Assembly: GCA_900768515.1 (NCBI GenBank)
Contig: CAAGDG010000199.1
Coordinates: forward strand, 1-8,445
DNA length: 8,445 nucleotides
Source: Lentisphaeria bacterium
GTDB taxonomy: Bacteria > Verrucomicrobiota > Lentisphaeria > Victivallales > Victivallaceae
Direction of reading: 5' to 3'
Part shown: one piece after another, positions 1-6,579 of the stretch
Layout: the number at the start of each line of letters is the position of its first letter
How positions within the stretch are numbered: position 1 is the first letter of the stretch
Position numbers and translations under genes: made by a program
The notes under the pieces: model-generated
Seen by the model: only the letters and a program-made list of their open reading frames with translations
Told to the model about the DNA's origin: nothing
Databases searched by the model: none

Positions 1-1
1 G

Positions 2-76
2 GAAAACGCCCGCTGGGCGAAAATCGCCGAAGCCGCCCATACGCCGGAAATCGGCAAAACCATCGACGACGCGATG
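2..76 (+). pseudogene. hsdM: HsdM fragment (type I restriction-modification methyltransferase subunit, N-terminal region)
   Basis: Reading from base 2, the first 25 codons give ENARWAKIAEAA followed by HTPEIGKTIDDAM. This matches the N-terminal helical region of one large HsdM group, where an ARW...IGKxIDDAMxxIE pattern precedes the N6-adenine methylase domain. The next expected residues (AIE, then NPxLKGxL) are absent. The frame instead runs through unrelated codons to a TGA at 119-121. From about base 70 the sequence in the neighbouring frame is clearly HsdR. The methyltransferase catalytic domain, the specificity subunit and the start of HsdR are therefore missing between the two pieces. 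The upstream end is cut by the window. Recognition rests on a short stretch recalled from the family, so confidence is moderate. Confidence 0.65.
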
Positions 77-2156
77 ATCTGGATGGGCAGATCGTCAAAA
101 ACTTCACCCGCTGCGGCGTGATTGGTACAGAAGAGGAATGCCGTCCGAAAGACAGTGGCCAGCTGCGGGAATATCTGCAAAGCAACCGCGGCTTCATTTT
201 CACCCTGATTCAGAAGTTCCGTTACGACAAAGGACGGAGTTATCCGCTGCTCTCCACCCGCGACGATATCATCGTCATGGTCGACGAAGCCCATCGCACA
301 CAGTACAAGGATCTGGCCGACAACATGCGGACCGGACTGCCGAACGCCAACTTCATCGCCTTTACCGGAACGCCTCTCCTGGGCAGTAAAAAACTGACGA
401 ATCAATGGTTCGGCGATTATGTTTCGGAATATAACTTCGCTCAGAGCATTGAAGACGGAGCGACGGTTCCGCTCTTTTACAGCAACCGGACCCCAAAAGT
501 CGGTCTGACCAACGACTTTCTCGACAGCGATTTTGCCGAGATCGTCGAAAACGAAAATCTGAACGATGACGAAATCAAACATCTGGAGACGCTCTACGCC
601 AAGGAACTGGAAGTTCTGAAGCGCGATGACCGCCTGGATAAGATTGCCCGGCACATCGTCCACCACTTTCCCCGTCGCGGTTATCTCGGAAAAGGCATGG
701 TGGTATCTGTCGATAAGTATACAACCGTCAAACTCTATGGGAAAGTCCGCCACTACTGGAACGAAGAAATCAAATCGCTCAATCAGCAGATTACCCGCGA
801 GACGGATCCCCTGAAACGAGTCGAATTAAAAAAAATCGTCGACTATATGCGGCACATTGAAATGGTGGTGGTTATTTCAGAAGATGCCGACGAGGAAAGA
901 AAATTTCAGGAAAAAGGTATCGACATCAGACCGATCCGGGACCGCATCAACCGTGTGGATGACAATGGAGCCGATATCGAAGATAACTTCAAAGATCCGG
1001 ATAATCCGCTCTCTCTGGTATTCGTCTGTTCTATGTGGCTGACCGGTTTTGATGTGCCGTGCCTCTCAACACTCTATCTGGATAAGCCCATGAAAGGGCA
1101 CACTCTGATGCAGGCCATCGCCAGAGCCAACCGGGTATTCCCCGGTAAAGCAGCGGAATCATTGTCGATTACGTCAATATCTTCCGTTACATGAAAAAAG
1201 CGCTGGGCCAGTATGCCACTTCCGGCTCTTCGGAAATGCCGGTCAAGGAGATTGACAAACTCGTACAGACTCTGGACAACACCATCGCCGAAACCGATTG
1301 TTTCTGCCGAAATATCGGCGTGGATTTCCATAGAGTTTTGAACACAGGAACTGTGTTCCGCAAACTGGATGCATTTGCCGATTTTCAGGATCTCATTCTG
1401 GCCAATGACGATCATAAGGAACGATTTTTCCTGCTGACTTCACTGATGGAAAATCTTCATGACGCAGCCAAACCGGATATTTTTCAAATGGCCTGGAGTA
1501 ACGAACTCTTTTCCCCGATCCTCTATCTTCGCGATCTCATGCGGGGAACCGTACGGGATGACCGCATTGAAAAGGCAAAATCAAGAATCAATGATCTGCT
1601 GGATCAAAGTATCGAGGCTTCCGCCCAACGCAACGGTAAAGATTTCGTCATCTCTGAAGGCAAGGTGATCGATCTCTCCAAGTTGGACGTGGAAACGTTG
1701 CGAAAAGATCTCAGGGAAACTCCTTACAAAAACATTGCTATCGCCGATCTGCGGACTTTTATTGAGGAAAAGTTGCACGCTTTATTGGAAAAGAATGTAA
1801 CCCGCCTGAAATTCAGTGAACATTACAAAGCCATCATCGACAACTATAATGCCGGCAGTTTGTCAACGGAGGCCACTTACGAAGCACTGGTAAAATTCAT
1901 TGAGCAGATGAGTGAAGAGGAGCAACGCGGCCATCGTGAGGGACTTTCTGAAGCTGAACTGGAGCTCTTCGATCTGCTTTGTGAAGGAAAGCAGCTGACC
2001 CTGGCGGAAGAGAAAAAAGTAAAACTTGCAGCAGAAGAGCTTTATCAGGCTCTTCTGTTGCAGAAAAATAATCTGATGGTCGTTGAGTGGTATAAAGATC
2101 CTCAACCCAAAAGTCGTGTGTATGACCTGACGGTCTTGCGATGCCCGTCGAGTTGA
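70..2156 (+). pseudogene. hsdR: Type I restriction enzyme subunit R (HsdR), truncated at both ends and frameshifted
   Basis: HsdR is the ATP-driven translocase and nuclease subunit of type I restriction systems. The readable part begins at motif Ia (RDDLDGQ, 70-90). It continues through the DEAH box (283-294), TGTP (364-375), the motif V region with LTGFDVP (about 1039-1059) and motif VI QAIARANR (1111-1134). At 1155-1156 the frame breaks: adding one G would give GIIVDYVNIFRYMKK and lead into the second half, which starts in frame 3 at 1158. That half runs to a stop at 2154-2156 and matches the long helical C-terminal region (HREGLSEAELELFDLL, then EWYKDPQPKSRV). The N-terminal nuclease domain and Walker A are absent. 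After SRV, at about 2120, the expected last few dozen residues are replaced by unrelated codons. The GTG at 118 only opens a residual frame and is not a genuine start. The product would have no nuclease, so this is a pseudogene. Confidence 0.9.
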
Positions 2157-2233
2157 TAACGGTAGAAGTAGATTTTGCCGGGACCTTTGGTGAAAATCGA
2201 CCCGACGCTCAAGCGTAACGATTTCTTAGCCAC
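2102..2233 (-). pseudogene. N-terminal remnant of a tyrosine-recombinase-type integrase
   Basis: A 43-codon frame starts at GTG (2231-2233) behind a good ribosome site: AAAGAGG lies 7 bases upstream on the minus strand. It reads MAKKSLRLSVGSIFTKG, then PGKIYFYRYQLDGHRKTV. The pattern GSIFTKG...YFYRYQLDGHRKT resembles the arm-binding N-terminus of phage-type tyrosine integrases, which often begin with a short beta-sheet of the form WYYRYxxDGKRK. The similarity ends around 2125, exactly where hsdR coding ends on the other strand, and the frame stops at 2102. The core-binding and catalytic domains (Arg-His-Arg-Tyr) are absent. Its place just beyond the 3' end of the tRNA gene, reading away from it, is typical of island integrases. 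The fragment is short, so the family call is an inference supported by context. Confidence 0.65.
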
Positions 2234-2265
2234 AGAAGAACCTCTTTGTTAAAAGTTTCTGTGGC
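2229..2265 (-). repeat. Perfect 9-base inverted repeat enclosing the integrase ribosome site and start
   Basis: GCCACAGAA at 2229-2237 pairs exactly with TTCTGTGGC at 2257-2265, leaving a 19-base loop. On the minus-strand transcript, the AAAGAGG ribosome site falls in the loop and the GTG start of the integrase remnant lies inside the 3' arm. The structure could shade the start codon, or the DNA palindrome could be a dimer-binding operator. There is no T-run after either arm, so it is not an intrinsic terminator. The pairing is seen; the regulatory role is inference. Confidence 0.5.
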
Positions 2266-2353
2266 AAAGAATAACTGCAGAAAATGTGCCGGTAATTGCC
2301 GATATCGTCCGAAGCCGGAGAAAGCCGAAAACAGGGGTATGAGAAATTTTCGA

Positions 2354-2374
2354 GTGGTACTCAGTGGTACCTCA
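2354..2374 (-). repeat. Tandem direct repeats next to the tRNA 3' end, possible integrase binding or attachment sites
   Basis: On the minus strand, TGAGGTACCAC (2364-2374) is followed at once by TGAGTACCAC (2354-2363), the same unit with one G missing. The core GTACCA also forms the 3' end of the adjacent tRNA-Arg (2398-2403, including CCA). Short direct repeats at helical spacing beside an att site are typical of the arm-type sites bound by tyrosine integrases. The repeats are seen; the function is inferred from the neighbouring tRNA and integrase fragment. Confidence 0.45.
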
Positions 2375-2397
2375 AAGGGCGTTTCCGGGCGTAAAAT

Positions 2398-2473
<76 letters not shown>

Positions 2474-2496
2474 ACACCGGAAGACTACGTTGCAAT

Positions 2497-2524
2497 AAAA
2501 TAATCCTCAAAACGTTTTTGTCAA
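2497..2524 (-). promoter_or_regulatory. Sigma70-type promoter of the tRNA-Arg gene
   Basis: On the minus strand a consensus -35 box TTGACA (2519-2524) is followed after 16 bases by TATTTT (2497-2502), a four-of-six match to the -10 box. Transcription would begin near 2490, about 17 bases before the mature tRNA 5' end at 2473. The exact -35 match and the position make this convincing, although the -10 box is weak. Confidence 0.7.
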
Positions 2525-2603
2525 TCCGTTTCCGGGAAAATCAGACCAAAATCATCGGGGGAACGCAGAAGGCAATGAAAGTTCCCACACACACACGGCA
2601 GGA

Positions 2604-2648
2604 GGAGCACCGCCCCGGTTTCAATGATTCCGGTAGGCGCGGTGCTCC
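2604..2648 (-). other. Long stem-loop spanning the stop codon of the XPB helicase gene
   Basis: GGAGCACCGC at 2604-2613 is perfectly complementary to GCGGTGCTCC at 2639-2648, with 25 bases between. CCGG at 2616-2619 and CCGG at 2630-2633 could add an inner stem. The helicase stop codon (2621-2623) sits in the loop. On the minus-strand transcript the stem is followed by TCCTGCCGTGTG, not by a T-run. It is therefore not a standard intrinsic terminator, but it may protect the 3' end of the mRNA or end transcription with Rho before the tRNA promoter. Confidence 0.5.
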
Positions 2649-4012
2649 CGCCGGCGGGCACTGACGCTCTCCTCCCCGGTTCCGGCGCTGACCAGTTCGT
2701 ACAAGACCGCCTGCGCCTTTCCCGGTGCCGGCCGCAGAATCCGACCGAGACGCTGCACGTGTTCCCGCACGCTCCCGCTTCCCGAAAGGATGATTCCAAC
2801 CGCGACGGCCGGAACATCAACGCCCTCGTTCAACACCTTGCTGGTGACCAGCACCGTGTACACTCCCTCGCGAAACAGTTCCAGAAACTCGCGCCGTTCC
2901 CCCGGACGGGTCCGGTGGGTGATCACCGGCCAGCAGAAACGACGGCCGAGGTCGTAGGCGGCCGCATTGTCCGCCGTAAAGATGATGACCCGTTCCGAAG
3001 CGTGGCGGGCCACCAATTCCCACACCTTCCGGATCTTAGCCTCTCCCCCGCGCGCGATCCGGCGCTGTTCGAGAAACGCCCGGAACACGGCGCGACCTTC
3101 CGGAAGCCTGGCGCAGAGCCCGAGAAACCGCCCCCACTCCGATTTGAACTGGAAATTCAACTGATGAGAACGCAGAAAGCCGATATAGATTTTCCGGTTC
3201 CGCTCGTAAGCCTCCTCTTCCTCCGGATCCAGCGAGACCGGAATCTGATGCGTCACGTAGGGCGACAGCACCTTTCCTTCCAGCTCGTCGATCGGAATCT
3301 GACAGAGTGTCGGACCGATCAGATCACGAAGCACTTCCGCCCGATCGTCCGGCAGTTCAGGCGTCGCCGACAATCCGAGCCGGTACGGCGCGATCGACAT
3401 CGCCGCCGCGAGCCGCGTCTCCGGACCGGGAAGATGATGGCACTCATCACAGACCAGCAGACCGAAACGATTCCCGATGAACTCCATATTCAGCACCGCG
3501 GAATCATAGGTGCTCACCGTGAAATCCAGAATTTCGCGCTCCCCTCCCCCGAGCATGCCGACCCGACGCCCGAAGAAGTGCTCAAGCACCCCCACCCACT
3601 GGGAGAGCAGATCCAGCGTCGGCACCAGGAAGAGCGCCGACCGTTTCAGATAAGCCGCCGCCATCACCGCGAGAATCGTCTTGCCGCTCCCGGTCGGCAG
3701 CGACACCACTCCGCGAAACAGACCGTCCCGCCACGCCCGGAACGCTTCCTCCTGATGCGGCCGGGGAATCAGTTCCACCGCCAATGAAAGGTCGTCGAGC
3801 GAAGTAAATTTTCGTGCCCGGTCCTCCAGTTTGACGCCGGAGGCCTGCAGCGCAATCACCAGCGCGGCATAGTCGCAGGCGCGGGCGCGAAAGGCCCGGA
3901 CCCGATCATCGGGACGGACCAGTTTCCGGACCGCCGGAGCCATCTCCAACTCCGGCACCCCGTCCAGCACCAGCGTCCCCGCTTCAAATTCCAATCGGGC
4001 AACGCCGCTCAT
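2621..4012 (-). CDS. XPB/Rad25-family DEAD/DEAH-box DNA helicase (archaeal type)
   Basis: This superfamily 2 ATPase of 463 residues uses ATP to remodel or unwind duplex DNA, in the cytoplasm. An N-terminal region of about 80 residues is followed by the Q-type entry RPHQEEAFRAW (84-94), Walker A LPTGSGKT (105-112), DECHH (189-193) and SATPE (215-219). The second RecA domain has VTSKVLNEGVDVP (389-401) and QRLGRILRP (420-428), then VLYELVSAGTGE and an Arg-rich end. The C-terminal half follows archaeal XPB closely, as I recall that family. The RED motif that normally follows motif III appears as LPD within ELPDDR. Length and ends look complete. The ATG overlaps the upstream stop as ATGA, which implies translational coupling to the small membrane protein. 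Archaeal XPB normally pairs with the nuclease Bax1; none is in view. A role in DNA repair is likely but unproven. Confidence 0.9.
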   Translation of the reverse strand: MSGVARLEFEAGTLVLDGVPELEMAPAVRKLVRPDDRVRAFRARACDYAALVIALQASGVKLEDRARKFTSLDDLSLAVELIPRPHQEEAFRAWRDGLFRGVVSLPTGSGKTILAVMAAAYLKRSALFLVPTLDLLSQWVGVLEHFFGRRVGMLGGGEREILDFTVSTYDSAVLNMEFIGNRFGLLVCDECHHLPGPETRLAAAMSIAPYRLGLSATPELPDDRAEVLRDLIGPTLCQIPIDELEGKVLSPYVTHQIPVSLDPEEEEAYERNRKIYIGFLRSHQLNFQFKSEWGRFLGLCARLPEGRAVFRAFLEQRRIARGGEAKIRKVWELVARHASERVIIFTADNAAAYDLGRRFCWPVITHRTRPGERREFLELFREGVYTVLVTSKVLNEGVDVPAVAVGIILSGSGSVREHVQRLGRILRPAPGKAQAVLYELVSAGTGEESVSARRREHRAYRNH

Positions 4013-4296
4013 AAGTCACGATGTTTCAAGGCACCGACCGCGCCGCCGATCAGGAAGAAGGCCAGCGGAATCAACAGGAACGAGGCATATTCGCTCCAAT
4101 TCCCGCGCGAAAAGCAAGATACGATCACCACCAACGCCAACCCGATCGGAATGGCGCACAGAAGCCCGACGCGGACGCCCCGACGCCAGTCCGGATAATC
4201 GGGAGGCGCCGACCGCTCGACCTCCAGCAACTTCATTCGAAGTTCCGGATCCAGTTTCTGTTCAACCGGTTCGGAATTCTCTTCCTCTTCAGACAT
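4009..4296 (-). CDS. Small two-helix membrane protein of unknown function
   Basis: I do not recognise a family. The product has a charged, acidic N-terminal segment (SEEEENSEPVE, then LDPELRMKLLEVERSAPPDYPDW). Two hydrophobic helices follow, VGLLCAIPIGLALVVIVSCF and, after a short loop, SFLLIPLAFFLIGGAVGAL. It ends in KHRDL, so a small inner-membrane hairpin with both ends on the same side is likely. Three ATGs compete: 4308, 4299 and 4296. The only Shine-Dalgarno-like stretch, GGAG within GGAGAGG, overlaps the codons after 4308 and sits 6 bases before 4296. I therefore prefer 4296 (95 residues). The stop overlaps the helicase start by 4 bases, so the two are co-translated. A strong terminator lies just upstream, so its own promoter is unclear. 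Confidence 0.7.
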   Translation of the reverse strand: MSEEEENSEPVEQKLDPELRMKLLEVERSAPPDYPDWRRGVRVGLLCAIPIGLALVVIVSCFSRGNWSEYASFLLIPLAFFLIGGAVGALKHRDL

Positions 4297-4312
4297 CATC
4301 CTCTCCATAAGG

Positions 4313-4348
4313 AAAAACGCCGGCGGAATCGATCAGGTTCCGCCGGCG
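4313..4348 (-). terminator. Intrinsic terminator after the repeat-protein genes
   Basis: On the minus strand, CGCCGGCGGAA (complement of 4338-4348) pairs perfectly with TTCCGCCGGCG (complement of 4318-4328) around a 9-base loop. A T-run at 4317-4313 follows. The 11-base GC-rich stem and T-run are a textbook Rho-independent terminator, 10 bases beyond the stop of the 228-residue repeat protein. It lies almost against the first possible start of the next gene (4308), so any transcript of that gene must read through it or begin right after it. Confidence 0.9.
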
Positions 4349-4358
4349 CCGAAACAGG

Positions 4359-5045
4359 TTAGAAACTGAAGTTCAGGATCGGGAAAATCGGGATCCAGGC
4401 GTCTTCAATGTAGTTGAGCAATCCGAACTGCAGACCGCCGCCGCCGGACACGTTGACAAGTCCGAGCTGCACTCCGCTGCACTCCTCCACCTGGCTGTAG
4501 AGACCGCACTGCACGCCGGTGAACTTGCCGTTGACAACGTTGACGCCGGCCGCCTGAAAACCGGTGACATCATCGGTGTTGACGTTGAGCGCCAGCGCCG
4601 CCTGCAACCCGCGGAACCGGTCCGAAAGGCAGACCAGACCGCCCTGGATACCGTTGAATTCTCCGGCCTGGGAATAGACCAGCGTCGCCTGCAGTCCCTG
4701 CCCTTTTTCCCGGTTGACACAGGTCACGAACGCCGCCTGCAATCCGTTGAAGGTCCGGTTCATGCAGAGAACCCAGCTGCCCTGAATGCCGTTGATGACG
4801 TCGGTGCCGCTCCAGAGCCAGGAAGCTTCCAGCCCGTTGACACAGCCAATCCCATCGGTGATCGGCCAGCCGCTCTTGATGCCGTAGACGTTGGAAGTCC
4901 AGCTCGCCGACGGAAAATGAGGAAGAAACACCACCTGGAACGGTGTCCAGTCTCCGGCGGGATCCGGCTGCTGCGCCGACTCCTGCGCTCCGCACCAGAG
5001 GGAAACCCCGACCATCAAGGTCGCCAGCAGAAAAAGTTTTTTCAT
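4359..5045 (-). CDS. LA_2272-type surface repeat protein (longer paralogue)
   Basis: This is a 228-residue exported protein. A signal peptide (MKKLFLLATLMVGVSLWCGA) probably ends at the A-Q bond after residue 20; the Cys at 18 lacks a lipobox. After a preamble with VYGIKSGWPI come about ten imperfect repeats of 13 to 16 residues with core G-[LIVF]-Q-x-[AGS], starting near residues 71, 86, 101, 117, 132, 146, 162, 177, 191 and 204. The last ones are GVQLGLVN and GLQFGLLN. The regular period with alternating small and hydrophobic residues suggests a beta-rich structure. The end PIFPILNFSF finishes in Phe, as many outer-membrane proteins do. This looks like the LA_2272 surface-repeat family first named from Leptospira; its function is unknown. 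A Shine-Dalgarno site GAGGAGG lies 10 bases before the ATG. It follows its paralogue by 24 bases and precedes a terminator. Confidence 0.8.
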   Translation of the reverse strand: MKKLFLLATLMVGVSLWCGAQESAQQPDPAGDWTPFQVVFLPHFPSASWTSNVYGIKSGWPITDGIGCVNGLEASWLWSGTDVINGIQGSWVLCMNRTFNGLQAAFVTCVNREKGQGLQATLVYSQAGEFNGIQGGLVCLSDRFRGLQAALALNVNTDDVTGFQAAGVNVVNGKFTGVQCGLYSQVEECSGVQLGLVNVSGGGGLQFGLLNYIEDAWIPIFPILNFSF

Positions 5046-5069
5046 AACTCCACTTCCTCCTCGGAATCG

Positions 5070-5549
5070 TTAAAACCTGCAGTTGAAAATCGGAAGACAG
5101 GGAACCGAACTGTTCTTGATGAAATTCAACAGCCCGATCTGAACGCTTTCATCATCGGCAAAATTGACGATGCCGAGCTGAAGCCCCGCCACCTTCACGG
5201 AGAAATTGACCAGCGAGAACTGCAACCCGGTCACCTCTTTTGAATCAGTCGAAATCAAACTGGCCTGCACGCCGGTCAGATTCTCGCTCCCGGCACAGAA
5301 GATCGCTGCGTCGACACCGTAAACCGGAGCCGGGCCGCCGCTGATCGGAATCCCCACCTTGACGCCGCATACCGGCGTCAGCGCGGCGCTGGACGGATAA
5401 TCCGCGGTGAAGGAGAACGCCAGAAAATCCCAGTTCGCATAAGATTGCCCGGATGGGGTCGGCGCGACCGGCTCCGAAACCGGCTGCGCCGCGGCGACGC
5501 CAGCCGCCGCCAGAACGGCGAAAACGATACTCAGCAAACTCTTTTTCAT
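5070..5549 (-). CDS. LA_2272-type surface repeat protein (shorter paralogue)
   Basis: This is a 159-residue exported paralogue of its downstream neighbour. I start it at the ATG at 5549: GAGGAG lies 9 bases upstream, and this ATG directly opens a signal peptide (MKKSLLSIVFAVLAAAGVAAA, cleaved before QPV). The longer open frame adds 17 implausible residues. A Pro-rich spacer is followed by the shared preamble (VCGVKVGIPI, YGVDAAIF). The core repeats are GVQASLIS, GLQFSLVN, GLQLGIVN and SVQIGLLN, starting near residues 93, 108, 122 and 135. It ends VPCLPIFNCRF, matching the end of its paralogue. It has about half as many repeats, so the pair probably arose by duplication followed by repeat gain or loss. 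It is the first gene after its own promoter. Its function is unknown, with a cell-surface or outer-membrane location inferred. Confidence 0.78.
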   Translation of the reverse strand: MKKSLLSIVFAVLAAAGVAAAQPVSEPVAPTPSGQSYANWDFLAFSFTADYPSSAALTPVCGVKVGIPISGGPAPVYGVDAAIFCAGSENLTGVQASLISTDSKEVTGLQFSLVNFSVKVAGLQLGIVNFADDESVQIGLLNFIKNSSVPCLPIFNCRF

Positions 5550-5611
5550 TCTGTCAAACTCCTCTGTTGATGTTTCGAGATAGAAAGAACGAACACCCAC
5601 CTATGGGGAAC

Positions 5612-5639
5612 AATATAAACCAAATTTAACAATTTGCAA
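5612..5639 (-). promoter_or_regulatory. Sigma70-type promoter for the two repeat-protein genes
   Basis: On the minus strand TTGCAA (5634-5639) and TATATT (5612-5617) are separated by 16 bases. The -10 box matches the consensus at five of six positions and lies in the only AT-rich patch of this backbone stretch. Transcription would start near 5605, leaving a leader of about 55 bases before the ATG at 5549. The promoter straddles the stop codon of the upstream pseudouridine synthase gene (5626-5628). It suggests that the repeat proteins are controlled apart from that operon. Confidence 0.65.
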
Positions 5640-6579
5640 GCCGAAACGTCTCCGGCAACGGCGAATCGGTCACAATTTCCGCCCCGCTGACCGGATGCCG
5701 GAAGATCAGACGCGCCGAATGCAACGCCTGACGCGGCAGAACCAGCGCAGCCCGGTCCGCCGCCGAAATCGAACCGGAGCGGATCTTCAGGTAGATCGTC
5801 TCGTCGGGACCGTAGAGCTTATCCCCCACCAGCGGCCAGCCGAGCGAAAACAGCGTTGCACGAATCTGGTGGAGCCGCCCGGTCTCCGGAACCGCCCGAA
5901 CCAGACTGTAACGCCCCCCGGGGATCTCCGGTTCCAGCAACGTCCGGGCAGACTCCGGATGGACCGCTCCCTCCGGCGGCCGCTCCCCGAAGACGAACCG
6001 TCGCTTCTTGCGCACCGCGCTGCCGGTATCCGGCACCAGAAAACCGCGCGCCTCGACCGGGGTGTCGAACCGGCCGAACACCAGTGCGAGGTACTCCTTG
6101 CGGATCAGCCACCCGGGCCGCCCCAACTTCGCCGCCGTCCGCGGATTCTTCGCCGCGATCAGCAATCCCGAAGTCTCCCGGTCGAGCCGGTTGACCAGGT
6201 AGATCCGGCCGTATTTCGAACAAAGCAGATGCCACAGCGTATGCCGGAAAAACGGTCCCGACGGGTGAACACAGAGATTGCCGGATTTATCCACTACCAG
6301 CAGCTCCTCGTCCTCGTAGGCGATCCGGTAACGCAGATCGGCTTCCGGTTCCGGCAGATCGCCGGGAAAGTATTCGATCCGGTCGTGGAGCGCAAGAATC
6401 CGATCCGGCGCGGAGAGTTCCCCGTTGAGCAGAATCTCGCCGCAGCGGATCCGGTCGCGCCACTCCTCCAGCGAACGGTAGGTGAATCGTCCGGCCAGAT
6501 AGATGTCAAGCGCAATTCCGGAGCCCGACCAGTCCACCGACGTGCGGATCACCCGGCGGTCCAGACTCTCAGGCGCCAT
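5626..6579 (-). CDS. RluA-family RNA pseudouridine synthase
   Basis: This 317-residue enzyme converts selected uridines in structured RNA (rRNA or tRNA) to pseudouridine, in the cytoplasm. An N-terminal S4-like RNA-binding segment (about 20-75, with RIRCGEILLNGE) precedes the catalytic domain. That domain starts at YEDEELLVVDKSGNLCVHPSG. The active-site motif is NRLDRETSG (130-138), with catalytic Asp133; the first residue is Asn where many family members have His. Further family motifs are RKEYLALVFG (160-169), ETGRLHQIRATLFSLGWPLVGDKLYG (232-257) and RQALHSARL (283-291). Which member (RluA, RluC or RluD type) and which uridine it modifies cannot be told. The ATG at 6579 has GGAGGAGG just upstream. 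It overlaps the end of the cyclase gene by 11 bases, so it is translated from the same transcript. Confidence 0.93.
   Translation of the reverse strand: MAPESLDRRVIRTSVDWSGSGIALDIYLAGRFTYRSLEEWRDRIRCGEILLNGELSAPDRILALHDRIEYFPGDLPEPEADLRYRIAYEDEELLVVDKSGNLCVHPSGPFFRHTLWHLLCSKYGRIYLVNRLDRETSGLLIAAKNPRTAAKLGRPGWLIRKEYLALVFGRFDTPVEARGFLVPDTGSAVRKKRRFVFGERPPEGAVHPESARTLLEPEIPGGRYSLVRAVPETGRLHQIRATLFSLGWPLVGDKLYGPDETIYLKIRSGSISAADRAALVLPRQALHSARLIFRHPVSGAEIVTDSPLPETFRLANC

Noticed and set aside
118..1194. Treating this frame as an intact 358-residue helicase gene
   Set aside because: HsdR similarity extends upstream of the GTG to about base 70 and downstream in another frame; both ends are artefacts of deletion and frameshift.
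1074..1415. Minus-strand 113-codon frame within hsdR
   Set aside because: It lies opposite HsdR motif VI and the continued HsdR reading across the frameshift.
2586..2596. CA dinucleotide run
   Set aside because: Only about five and a half units, non-coding; too short to argue for phase variation.
2624..3787. Long plus-strand open frame opposite the XPB helicase
   Set aside because: It is rich in Arg, Pro and His with no domain, and it mirrors a well-supported gene; high GC content keeps antisense frames open.
5550..5600. 17-residue N-terminal extension of the shorter repeat protein
   Set aside because: A signal peptide starts exactly at the ATG at 5549 with a ribosome site in front; the extension includes that ribosome site.
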